Assembly: GCA_002731735.1 (NCBI GenBank)
Contig: PCCM01000066.1
Location: 11,281-19,072 of the forward strand
From: Gemmatimonadota bacterium
GTDB taxonomy: Bacteria > Gemmatimonadota > Gemmatimonadetes > Longimicrobiales > Gaopeijiaceae
Reading direction: 5' to 3'
Length of the DNA: 7,792 nucleotides
Shown here: one piece after another, positions 1 to 7,191 of the stretch
How positions within the stretch are numbered: position 1 is the stretch's first letter
Layout of the letters: every line of letters begins with the position of its first letter
Notes under the pieces: model-generated
What the model saw: the letters and a program-made list of their open reading frames with translations, nothing else
Told to the model about the DNA's origin: nothing
The model's database searches: none
Translations under genes and position numbers: made by a program

Positions 1-1
1 G

Positions 2-1807
2 GAGCTTCGAGACGTGGAGGCCGTGACACGTCTGTTGGTCGAGACACTCGGGCTGGACGAGCAGGTCGTACGTGCGGCTACGGCGTCGTCGAAACCTTGG
101 AGACTTCTCCCAGAGGCCCATCCGCCCTCCGTGCGCGAAGTACTCGAGGATGTTCCCGGCGTTTACCTCAAGCGTGAGCACCGCCGCTTCTACCCCCAAG
201 GTGGCTTGGCCAGGGGTCTTCTCGGGACGGTGCGGGGAGGCGAGGCCTCCGGCGGGATCGAGCAGGCGTACGACCACGTCCTCCAGGGAGTCATGGGCCA
301 GGCCGTCTTGGCGACGGGCCCTACCGGTAAGTCGATCCCGGGGGAGAGCGTTGTCGTGGAGAGACCGCGGGAGGGTGGCCAGGTCGTTCTGACCCTCGAT
401 GTGGACGTGCAGGAGATTGGGCGGCGGGTGTTGACGGAGGCCATCCAAGAGACCGGGGCCCGAGGTGGAGAGCTCGTCATGACGGATCCGGGCACCGGAG
501 ATGTTCTCGCTATGGTGTCCATTCAGGGGGAGTCCACCAACGTCTTGTCGGCGATCAACACGCCCTACGAGCCCGGCTCCACCCTCAAGCCGCTCACTGT
601 GGCCGGTCTCTTGCAGAATGGGTTGGCATCCCTCGAGGACGTATTCGACACGGAATCCGGCTCGTGGACCGTGGAGGGCCGGACCATCGAGGACGTGAAT
701 AGCGAGCACGGTCCAATGACACTGGCACGGGCTTTGCAAATTTCCTCGAGCGTGGGCGTGGCGAAAGCGGCACAGGCCATGAGTCCCGCGGTCCAGTACG
801 AGAACCTCCGCGACTTCGGGCTCGGGGCGCTGACCGGGATCGGCCTTCCCGGGGAATCCAGGGGCAAGCTACGCCTCCCAGAGGATTGGAGCGGGCAGTC
901 GCCGGCATCTCTTGCGATTGGATATGAGATTTCAACGACACCCCTCCAGATGGCCATGGCCTATGGAGTTCTGGCGAATGGGGGCATGCTCATGAAGCCC
1001 CGGCTCGTCAAGGAGATCCGAGATTCGAACGGAAAAGTGACCGACCAGTTCCCTCCCCGCACTGTGCGGAGGGTTGTTTCTCCGGATGTGGCGCGTGAGG
1101 TGACCGATGCGCTCGTGGGCGTCGTGGAAGACGGAACGGGGACACGTGCCCAACTCGGCGTCTTGAAGGTGGCGGGCAAGAGCGGAACATCACGCGCTTA
1201 CTCCGACAGCGCGTACCAAGCTGGGAAATACTTCGCTTCCTTCGTCGGATTCTTCCCCGCCGAAGACCCGCAGCTCGTCGTCATGGTCAAGTTGGACCAC
1301 CCTCAGGGGTCTTTCTACGGAGGATCCGTCGCGGCGCCGGTCACAAGGGCCACGATGGAAGCCGTTCTGGCGGCACGGGACGCGCCCATCGATCGCCGGG
1401 TTTTCGTCGCCCGGGCCCAAGAGCTCACCGTTCCACCCACGAAGGCCAACGGTGGTGAGTTGCCTCTCGTAGTACGATTCGCGGAGGTCCGCCTAGGTGA
1501 GAATCCAGGGTCGACTCCGATGCGGGGGTCGAACGCGTCCGTATTGTCCGAGTCCGCGTTGCTCGGGGACCTGTCCCCCGCGGACCTGCGGCCCGAGGAC
1601 AGGACCATGGCGAGGGTCCCAGATGTTGTGGGACTCCCCGTTCGCACTGCGGCACGACGCCTCCACGAGGCGGGCCTTCGGGTTGAGTTGGATGGCTCGG
1701 GCGTGGTGAGGAAAATGGTACCTGAGGCAGGCTCGATGGTGATCCCGGGCGACACGGTGCGCGTAGCGTCCGTAGTGGCGTCCGCAGACGAGAGTGAAGA
1801 TGACTAG
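2..1807 (+). CDS. ftsI: Division-specific class B penicillin-binding protein (FtsI/PBP3) with C-terminal PASTA domain, 5' partial
   Basis: This is the septal D,D-transpeptidase that cross-links peptidoglycan on the periplasmic side of the divisome, working with FtsW. The frame is open from base 2, so the GTG at 14 is only the first possible start inside the window and the true start lies upstream. The cytoplasmic tail, membrane anchor and RGxIxDRNG pedestal motif are missing. Counting from base 2 (601 codons), the pedestal is visible as R-x-YP-x-G and GIE-x-x-YD. The transpeptidase domain has the catalytic motif STLK (Ser193, Lys196) in the context YEPGSTLKP, then SSS at 248-250 where SxN is expected, then KSG at 393-395 (KSG is a known variant of KTG). 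An Ala/Pro/Ser-rich linker of about 80 residues leads to one PASTA domain from about residue 539 (VPDVVGL) to near the end. It ends inside the start of murE. The family assignment is firm. FtsI rather than another class B PBP follows from its place before murE. Confidence 0.95.
   Translation, partial: ELRDVEAVTRLLVETLGLDEQVVRAATASSKPWRLLPEAHPPSVREVLEDVPGVYLKREHRRFYPQGGLARGLLGTVRGGEASGGIEQAYDHVLQGVMGQAVLATGPTGKSIPGESVVVERPREGGQVVLTLDVDVQEIGRRVLTEAIQETGARGGELVMTDPGTGDVLAMVSIQGESTNVLSAINTPYEPGSTLKPLTVAGLLQNGLASLEDVFDTESGSWTVEGRTIEDVNSEHGPMTLARALQISSSVGVAKAAQAMSPAVQYENLRDFGLGALTGIGLPGESRGKLRLPEDWSGQSPASLAIGYEISTTPLQMAMAYGVLANGGMLMKPRLVKEIRDSNGKVTDQFPPRTVRRVVSPDVAREVTDALVGVVEDGTGTRAQLGVLKVAGKSGTSRAYSDSAYQAGKYFASFVGFFPAEDPQLVVMVKLDHPQGSFYGGSVAAPVTRATMEAVLAARDAPIDRRVFVARAQELTVPPTKANGGELPLVVRFAEVRLGENPGSTPMRGSNASVLSESALLGDLSPADLRPEDRTMARVPDVVGLPVRTAARRLHEAGLRVELDGSGVVRKMVPEAGSMVIPGDTVRVASVVASADESEDD
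1616..1786 (+). other. PASTA domain at the C-terminus of FtsI
   Basis: About 55 residues fit the PASTA pattern. They open with VPDVVGLPVRTAARRLHEAG, continue through a short strand (LRVELDG) and close with a PEAGSMVIPGDTVRV segment, matching the usual P-x-x-G-x-x-V-x-x-G-x-x-V ending. In PBPs and Ser/Thr kinases such domains have been linked to binding peptidoglycan or beta-lactams, or to a structural role. Which applies here cannot be read from the sequence. Only one copy is visible. Confidence 0.88.
1790..1794 (+). promoter_or_regulatory. Weak ribosome binding site deciding the murE start
   Basis: GAGAG ends five bases before the ATG at 1800. The in-frame GTG at 1794 has no purine-rich stretch at a usable distance upstream. 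This favours ATG 1800 as the murE start. The site lies inside the last codons of ftsI, which fits translational coupling. Confidence 0.5.
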
Positions 1808-3284
1808 TTCTCCGTCCACTCTCCAGGTGGTCACAGCAGCCCTCGAGGTCGCCGGCCTCATCGAAGTGATTCACGGTTCGAATGATGTGGAGATTTCTGG
1901 TGTGACGCAGGATTCGCGCACGGTTCAGCCCGGCAACCTTTTCCTGGCCTGGCGCGGTTCAGCTCTGGACGCGCACGACTTCGTGGCACAAGCAGCCGAA
2001 ATGGGTGTGGCTGCAGCCGTGGTGGAGCGGTACGTTCCCGAGGCTGAGATTCCGCAGATCCAGGTGTCGGATGGTCGCTTGGCCGCGGCCTTGGCTGCTG
2101 ACGTGATGCTCGGTTCTCCGTGGGCCGAACTGTTCACCGTTGGGGTGACTGGCACGAACGGGAAGACGACCACAGCACTTCTCGCCCAGCACCTGTTGGG
2201 CTCCCGCGGTGCCGCGGCGGCGCTGGGTACGCTCGGGCTCGTCGAACCCGACGGCTCGGTGAGAGAAGGGACCGGCGGGCTCACGACGCCTGGCCCCGTT
2301 GCCATCTCCACTTGGCTGGCCGATCTGGCTGAGGAAGGGGCCAAGTCGGTAACCGTGGAGGCCTCTTCTCACGCACTCGATCAGAGGCGCCTCGACGGGG
2401 TCCGCTTCGATGCGGTGGTGTTCACCAATCTGTCCCAGGACCACCTCGACTATCACACGGACATGGCCGCCTATTTCGAGGCCAAGTCACACCTTCTCAA
2501 TCTGATGAAGACGAAAGGTTGTGCGGTCATCAACGCCGCCGACGCGCACTGGAAGAATCTGCCCGTCGAAGGGCGCAACACAGTCACCTATGGCATCGAC
2601 GAACCGGCCGACCTACGAGCGGAAATGATCGAGCCGGGTCCGTCCGGAACCAGGTTCCGCATGGCAAGCCCGTCCGGCGAAGTCGACGTCGACCTGCCGC
2701 TCATCGGCCGCTTCAATATCGAAAACTGTTTGGCGGCGGCGGGTGTGGGCACGGTCGCCGGCATGTCCCTCGACGCCGTGGCGGACCGGCTCGCAAGCGT
2801 ACCACAGATTCCTGGCCGACTCGAGGTGGTGGCGCGGAGGCCCTTTACGGTCGTGATCGACTTCGCGCATACGCCCGACGCACTTCGCGGAGTCCTGACC
2901 ATGATGCGCCCGCTCACATCCGGGCGTCTGATCGTCGTATTCGGCGCGGGCGGCGACCGGGACCGCGGCAAGCGGCCCGAGATGGCGCGGGCCGTCGCAC
3001 AAGTGGCGGATCTGGTCGTAATCACGTCCGACAACCCCAGGACCGAGGATCCGGAATCCATCATCGATGACATCGTCTCGGGGATGAACGGGTCCCCATT
3101 CGAGCGGATGGGTGACCGCCGTGAGGCGATCGGCTACGCGCTCGCTCAGGGTCGGGCAGGGGACCTCGTGCTGCTCGCTGGGAAGGGACACGAGCGGTAT
3201 CAGGTCGTCGGCACGGAGCGGCAGCCGTTCGACGAGAGGCTGATCGTCGAGGAACAACTCGGCCGGATGGGAGAAGCGGTGTGA
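1800..3284 (+). CDS. murE: UDP-N-acetylmuramoyl-L-alanyl-D-glutamate--2,6-diaminopimelate ligase (MurE)
   Basis: This cytoplasmic ATP-dependent ligase adds the third stem-peptide residue to UDP-MurNAc-L-Ala-D-Glu. From ATG 1800 it is 494 residues, the usual family length. The N-terminal UDP-binding domain has the DSR signature (TQDSRTVQPGNLF). The central domain has the P-loop GTNGKTTT (118-125) and the lysine expected to be carbamylated (Lys229 in YFEAKSHLL). The C-terminal domain has DNPR (411-414) and GKGHE (461-465), the pair that recognises meso-diaminopimelate in the E. coli enzyme. A lysine-adding MurE would normally lack the DNPR arginine, so meso-DAP is the predicted substrate. An in-frame GTG at 1794 would add two residues. 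The ATG start overlaps ftsI by 8 bases, and the stop overlaps murF by 4. No key residue is missing. Confidence 0.97.
   Translation: MTSSPSTLQVVTAALEVAGLIEVIHGSNDVEISGVTQDSRTVQPGNLFLAWRGSALDAHDFVAQAAEMGVAAAVVERYVPEAEIPQIQVSDGRLAAALAADVMLGSPWAELFTVGVTGTNGKTTTALLAQHLLGSRGAAAALGTLGLVEPDGSVREGTGGLTTPGPVAISTWLADLAEEGAKSVTVEASSHALDQRRLDGVRFDAVVFTNLSQDHLDYHTDMAAYFEAKSHLLNLMKTKGCAVINAADAHWKNLPVEGRNTVTYGIDEPADLRAEMIEPGPSGTRFRMASPSGEVDVDLPLIGRFNIENCLAAAGVGTVAGMSLDAVADRLASVPQIPGRLEVVARRPFTVVIDFAHTPDALRGVLTMMRPLTSGRLIVVFGAGGDRDRGKRPEMARAVAQVADLVVITSDNPRTEDPESIIDDIVSGMNGSPFERMGDRREAIGYALAQGRAGDLVLLAGKGHERYQVVGTERQPFDERLIVEEQLGRMGEAV
3269..3276 (+). promoter_or_regulatory. Ribosome binding site for murF (GTG start)
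   Basis: GGGAGAAG contains a GGAG core (3270-3273) seven bases before the GTG at 3281. It supports this non-ATG start, whose GTG shares four bases with the murE stop (GTGA). Confidence 0.7.
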
Positions 3285-4678
3285 ACCCTCTCTTCAAATG
3301 GACCGACGAGCAGGTGAGAACGGCTTTGCACGTCCCACTCCATGAGGATTGCGACCTCGTCTTCACCGGTATCTCGACGGACAGTCGCACGACTCGTGAG
3401 GGGAACCTCTTCGTCGCTCTGCGCGGGGACAACTTCGACGGGCACGACTATGTGTCCGACGCCCTCGGTCGGGGAGCACGTGGCGCCGTGGTAGCCCGCT
3501 CCGTCGAGGCCGACGGTGCCTACGTGTACTCCGTGGAAGACACGCTGTTGGCCCTGGGACAGCTCGCCTTATATCGCCGGAAGCACCTCGACGCCGTTGT
3601 GGTGGGCATCACAGGGTCATCAGGAAAGACAGGGACCAAAGAGTTGACCCGGGCAGCGATCGAGGGTTCGCGCCGGGTCCACGCCACACCCGGAAACCTG
3701 AACAACCGTATTGGCTTGCCGCTGACGCTGCTCGACACGCCCGATGAAGCCGAGGTCGTCGTGCTCGAAATGGGTACGAACGAGCCGGGAGAGATCGCTG
3801 AGCTGACCCGGATCGCTGAACCCCAAATCGGCGTCGTGACGACCGTCTCCGACACCCACGTGGAGAAGCTGGAGTCTCTCGAAGGCGTGCTGGAAGAAAA
3901 GCTCGACCTCCTTCGGGGACTTCCGGATGACGGTAAGGCGATCGTGGGTGACGAGCCGGCCATCCTGTCCGAATATGCCGGCCGCATCCCCCGCCACGTT
4001 CTGGTTGTGGGCCTCGGTACGGGTGCGGACGCCGAGTATCGTCCGGACAACCCATCGGTGGACGACCAGGGGTGCTGGAGCTTCGTTTGGCGCGGAGAGC
4101 CCGTGCACCTACGGGTTCCGGGGCGCCACTCTGTCCAGAACGCTCTCCTCGCCCTGACGGTAGCCGAACTGCTGGACGTTCCTGCCGCTGAGGCCGTCGC
4201 TGGCGTTGGCCAGGTCGAAGCCGGTGCCCTGCGCGGAGAGATCAGGCGGATCGGTGGGCTCACGCTGATCGTCGATTGTTACAACGCGAACCCGCAAAGT
4301 TTGCGCGCCGCGTTGGACTTGCTGGTGGACTTCGAGCCTGGCCGGACCAAAGTGGCGGTGCTCGGAAGTATGCTCGAGCTGGGGGCCAGGAGCGAGGAAC
4401 TCCACAGGGTGCTCCTAGGGGAGGCATCCACACTCGGATTCGACCTGATCGTCGCCACCGGTGACTTCGCCCGCCCGCGAGAGTCCGGCGAGGACGGGCC
4501 GACGACTCTTTCCGTGGTGGACCCGCTCGAGGCCTACGAGGAGCTACGCGGAAGGCTCGCCGGGGACGAGGTCTTGCTGATGAAGGCGTCGCGGGGTGTG
4601 GCGTTGGAGCGACTGATCCCTCTGTTCGAGAACGACTTCGGCGGATCGAATCAGGCGTCCGGGGAGCTGGAGGCCTGA
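3281..4678 (+). CDS. murF: UDP-N-acetylmuramoyl-tripeptide--D-alanyl-D-alanine ligase (MurF)
   Basis: This cytoplasmic ligase completes the pentapeptide by adding D-Ala-D-Ala to UDP-MurNAc-tripeptide, using ATP. It has 465 residues, slightly longer than E. coli MurF. The N-terminal substrate-binding domain shows STDSRTTREGNLFVALRG. The ATPase domain has the P-loop TGSSGKTGTKE (Lys116), where a Gly takes the Thr or Ser usual after GKT. It continues with TPGNLNNRIGLPLTLL, EMGTNEPGEI and the segment VSDTHVEKLES (His193), matching the family's xAHLExFGS. The C-terminal domain has GRHSVQNALLA and DCYNANPQSLRAAL (332-345), a strong MurF signature. The start is GTG, supported by a good ribosome binding site and a 4-base overlap with murE. 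The stop TGA overlaps the mraY ATG by one base. MurF is separated from MurC, MurD and MurE by the NxxR..P and YNANP motifs. Confidence 0.96.
   Translation: MNPLFKWTDEQVRTALHVPLHEDCDLVFTGISTDSRTTREGNLFVALRGDNFDGHDYVSDALGRGARGAVVARSVEADGAYVYSVEDTLLALGQLALYRRKHLDAVVVGITGSSGKTGTKELTRAAIEGSRRVHATPGNLNNRIGLPLTLLDTPDEAEVVVLEMGTNEPGEIAELTRIAEPQIGVVTTVSDTHVEKLESLEGVLEEKLDLLRGLPDDGKAIVGDEPAILSEYAGRIPRHVLVVGLGTGADAEYRPDNPSVDDQGCWSFVWRGEPVHLRVPGRHSVQNALLALTVAELLDVPAAEAVAGVGQVEAGALRGEIRRIGGLTLIVDCYNANPQSLRAALDLLVDFEPGRTKVAVLGSMLELGARSEELHRVLLGEASTLGFDLIVATGDFARPRESGEDGPTTLSVVDPLEAYEELRGRLAGDEVLLMKASRGVALERLIPLFENDFGGSNQASGELEA
4661..4673 (+). promoter_or_regulatory. Ribosome binding site region for mraY
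   Basis: Two purine-rich stretches precede the mraY ATG: GGGGAG (4661-4666), eleven bases away, and GGAGG (4669-4673), only four bases away. Both lie in the last codons of murF, so ribosomes ending murF at TGATG could restart on mraY. Confidence 0.55.
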
Positions 4679-5784
4679 TGTTCTATCATCTGTGGCCCGA
4701 CTTGGCGGAGGTCTTCAGCGTGTTCAACGTCTTCCAGTACATCACGTTCCGCGCCGCCGGAGCGCTCGTGACGTCGCTGGGGCTGGCGTTCTTGCTGGGG
4801 CCAATGACCATTCGGGTCCTCCAACGCTCCCACATCGGCCAGGTGGTGCGTTCGGATGGACCGCAGACCCATCTTGTAAAAGCGGGGACCCCGACGATGG
4901 GTGGGACCCTGATCGTCATGTCGGCGGGCGTTTCCACGCTGATGTGGGCCGAGTTGACCAACTCGTATACGGTACTGGCGCTGCTGACTTTCGTGGCGAT
5001 GGGCGCCATCGGCTTCATGGACGATTACCTCAAGGTCGTCCAGGGACGGCCGGCTGGCTTGGTAGCTCGTTACAAGATGCTAGGCACGTTGGCGTTTGGA
5101 CTCGGCTTGGGGCTCTTCCTGCTCCTCCGTCCGATCTCGCCCTTGGCACCGAACCACACCATGGTGCCGTTCTTCTCCGACGTGGCATTGGTCTTGAGTC
5201 CTTGGTTCTACGTGGTGTTCGTCGGATTCGTCGTCTCGGGCAGCGCGAACGCGGTAAACCTCACGGATGGACTCGACGGGCTGGCCACCGGCCTGATGGC
5301 GATCGCCGCGTCCACGTTTGCGGTCTTCGCGTACCTGCTGGGCCGTGCGGACTACTCCGAGTACCTGCGCCTCTTCTATCTGCCCGGTGCGGGGGAGTTG
5401 TCCGTGCTGGCGCTTGCCCTGGCGGGTGGCTGCCTCGGTTTCCTCTGGTACAACACACATCCCGCAGAGGTCTTCATGGGCGACACGGGTTCGCTCGCTC
5501 TGGGAGGTGTCCTCGGGGCTATGGCCATCCTTCTCAAGGCGGAGTTTCTCCTGGTGATCGTGGGGGGCGTCTTCGTCATGGAGGTGCTCTCCGTGATCCT
5601 CCAGGTCGGATTTTTCCAATACACGAGGTGGAGGCACGGCACCCCTCGAAGACTCTTCAGAATGGCCCCGATCCATCACCACTTCGAGCAGTTGGGATGG
5701 CCTGAAAGTAAGATCGTAGTCCGTTTTTGGGTCATGGGAATCCTGTGCGCGATGGTCGCGTTCAGCGCGCTCAAGATCCGGTGA
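4678..5784 (+). CDS. mraY: Phospho-N-acetylmuramoyl-pentapeptide-transferase (MraY)
   Basis: This integral membrane enzyme transfers phospho-MurNAc-pentapeptide from UDP to undecaprenyl phosphate on the inner face of the membrane, making lipid I. It has 368 residues, close to the usual 360. Signatures in order are VRSDGPQTHLVKAGTPTMGG, the Mg-binding aspartates of DDYLK (115-119), SANAVNLTDGLDGLATG with Asn194, Asp197 and Asp200, FMGDTGSLALGG (catalytic-site Asp269) and HHHFE (333-337). Hydrophobic segments fill the spaces between, consistent with the ten-helix fold. The first 20 residues or so are a periplasmic tail rich in aromatic residues, as in other MraY proteins. The ATG shares one base with the murF stop. 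HHHFE and the pentapeptide-pathway neighbours distinguish it from WecA/TagO relatives, which lack this motif. All catalytic residues appear to be present. Confidence 0.98.
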   Translation: MFYHLWPDLAEVFSVFNVFQYITFRAAGALVTSLGLAFLLGPMTIRVLQRSHIGQVVRSDGPQTHLVKAGTPTMGGTLIVMSAGVSTLMWAELTNSYTVLALLTFVAMGAIGFMDDYLKVVQGRPAGLVARYKMLGTLAFGLGLGLFLLLRPISPLAPNHTMVPFFSDVALVLSPWFYVVFVGFVVSGSANAVNLTDGLDGLATGLMAIAASTFAVFAYLLGRADYSEYLRLFYLPGAGELSVLALALAGGCLGFLWYNTHPAEVFMGDTGSLALGGVLGAMAILLKAEFLLVIVGGVFVMEVLSVILQVGFFQYTRWRHGTPRRLFRMAPIHHHFEQLGWPESKIVVRFWVMGILCAMVAFSALKIR

Positions 5785-5787
5785 GGA
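5783..5787 (+). promoter_or_regulatory. Ribosome binding site for murD (TTG start)
   Basis: GAGGA overlaps the mraY stop codon and ends nine bases before TTG 5797. It decides the start. No ATG or GTG is available in frame near the conserved N-terminal KVAVVGLAASG, which begins only six or seven residues after the TTG. Confidence 0.65.
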
Positions 5788-5796
5788 ACTGTCGCT

Positions 5797-7191
5797 TTGA
5801 ACACGCTGAAAGGCGAAAAAGTCGCCGTTGTCGGTTTGGCCGCGTCCGGACGGGCGGCGGCACAGTTGGCACTAGAAAAAGGAGGGAAAGTCCATGTCTC
5901 GGATTTGCGGACTGATGCCGCAACTCATGCTCGTGGAGCCGAGCTCAGAGCACTCGGAGCCGAGGTCGATCTGGGAGAACACCCGCTCGATCGTATCGCC
6001 GACGCCGCTACGATCGTCGTCAGTCCAGGCATCCGACCGGACACTCCGGTGCTCAGTGAGCTCGCTGAACGGGGGGTACGTTGGATCTCGGAGCCTGAGT
6101 TCGCCTTTCGGTTCTTCCATGGTCCACTGATCGCCGTGACTGGAACGAACGGCAAGACGACGACGGCGGTCCTGTTGGCGCACCTGCTCGAGGAGGACGG
6201 CCTCGACGTGGCTTTGGGCGGGAACATTGGTGCCGCTTTCGGACCCCCCGCCTCCGAGCTCGCGCTCCGGGAGGACGGCCCGGCGTGGTATGTCGTGGAG
6301 ATGAGCTCGTTCCAGTTGGCAGCGATCGATCGGTTCAAGCCAGACATCGGTGTGGTGACCAATCTGGCCCCGGATCATCTCGACTGGTATCCGAGTGTGG
6401 AATCCTATTACGCCGACAAGGCCAACGTCTTCCGCAATGCCGATGACGACAGCTGTTGGGTGCTGAACGAAGGCGACTCGGCTGTCGCTGACCTGGCGGA
6501 GGGCATTCCTGGGCGTCACTTCTACTTCGGCAGATCGAGCAGTGGCCGTCCGGGCGCCCCCCGGGGTGCCCACTGCGACGGTGACGTGCTGACGCTGGAC
6601 CTGTCCGGGGCGCCGGAGCCCTTAGGCCACGCCGAGGACATCGCCCTCCTCGGGGCCCACAACCTGGAAAACGCCCTGGCAGCATCAACCGCGGCCGGGC
6701 TGGCGGGCGCCTCCCCAGAATCGATTCGACGGGGTCTTTCTACGGCCAAGGCCCTTCCACACCGTACTGAAAACGTGGCCGCGGCGGACGGAGTGCGGTG
6801 GGTCAACGATTCCAAGGCAACCAACGTGGCCGCGGCTCGGTCCGCAATCAACAGCCTCGACGGGGCCCTGCTCGTCCTGCTCGGCGGAAAGGACAAGGGC
6901 GAGGACTTCTCGCTGCTGGTTGAAGCGCTCTCCAAGGCTGACGCCCGTGTGCTGGCGTTTGGTCAGGCCGGGCCACGGATATGCAAAGCTCTGGACGGTC
7001 ATGTGCCAGCTGAGCTGCTACCCGGAGGCTTCGACGAGGTCATGGAGGCCGCCACCCACCGTGCGGTCCCGGGGACCACGGTCCTCTTGTCGCCGGCCTG
7101 CTCCAGCTACGACATGTTCACGAGCTACGAGGAGCGGGGAACCCGGTTTGCGGAGTTGGCGAAGGCCTCTTCAAGGGACGCAGAGCGCTGA
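5797..7191 (+). CDS. murD: UDP-N-acetylmuramoyl-L-alanine--D-glutamate ligase (MurD)
   Basis: This cytoplasmic ligase adds D-glutamate to UDP-MurNAc-L-Ala with ATP, the second stem-peptide step. It has 464 residues against about 440 in E. coli. Part of the excess is a Gly/Ser/Arg-rich loop (around residues 246-262), and there is a short charged C-terminal tail. The N-terminal Rossmann-like UDP domain starts KVAVVGLAASG and includes SPGIRPDTP. The central domain has the P-loop GTNGKTTT (116-123), GGNIG, EMSSFQL, NLAPDHLDWY and Lys208 (YYADKANVF), the expected carbamylated lysine. The C-terminal domain has HNLENALAA, LPHRTE, NDSKATN (337-343), LLGGKDKG and SPACSSYDMFTSYEERG, all MurD hallmarks. 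It starts with TTG after a 12-base gap from mraY, the only gap in the cluster. Its stop shares one base with the ftsW ATG. No defect is seen. Confidence 0.97.
   Translation: MNTLKGEKVAVVGLAASGRAAAQLALEKGGKVHVSDLRTDAATHARGAELRALGAEVDLGEHPLDRIADAATIVVSPGIRPDTPVLSELAERGVRWISEPEFAFRFFHGPLIAVTGTNGKTTTAVLLAHLLEEDGLDVALGGNIGAAFGPPASELALREDGPAWYVVEMSSFQLAAIDRFKPDIGVVTNLAPDHLDWYPSVESYYADKANVFRNADDDSCWVLNEGDSAVADLAEGIPGRHFYFGRSSSGRPGAPRGAHCDGDVLTLDLSGAPEPLGHAEDIALLGAHNLENALAASTAAGLAGASPESIRRGLSTAKALPHRTENVAAADGVRWVNDSKATNVAAARSAINSLDGALLVLLGGKDKGEDFSLLVEALSKADARVLAFGQAGPRICKALDGHVPAELLPGGFDEVMEAATHRAVPGTTVLLSPACSSYDMFTSYEERGTRFAELAKASSRDAER

Noticed and set aside
14..16. GTG as a true start of ftsI
   Set aside because: The frame is open upstream to base 2, and the protein would lack the membrane anchor and the start of the pedestal domain that FtsI needs.
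2613..3257. A 214-codon antisense open frame within murE
   Set aside because: Same reasoning: it mirrors a conserved gene and its translation has no domain I recognise.
3520..4263. A 247-codon antisense open frame within murF
   Set aside because: It is a low-complexity Ser/Arg/Pro translation lying opposite a conserved gene, with no recognisable domain.
4953..4971. TTGACC followed by TATACG, resembling promoter boxes inside mraY
   Set aside because: The two hexamers are only seven bases apart, far from the 16-18 needed, so this is chance.
4692..5705. A 337-codon open frame on the + strand, inside mraY in another frame
   Set aside because: The translation is rich in Arg, Gly and Pro with no family resemblance, while the overlapping frame is an unmistakable MraY. 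Long shadow frames are expected in GC-rich coding DNA.
5872..6573. A 233-codon antisense open frame within murD
   Set aside because: It lies wholly opposite conserved MurD motifs and shows no family features, so it is best explained by codon bias at high GC.
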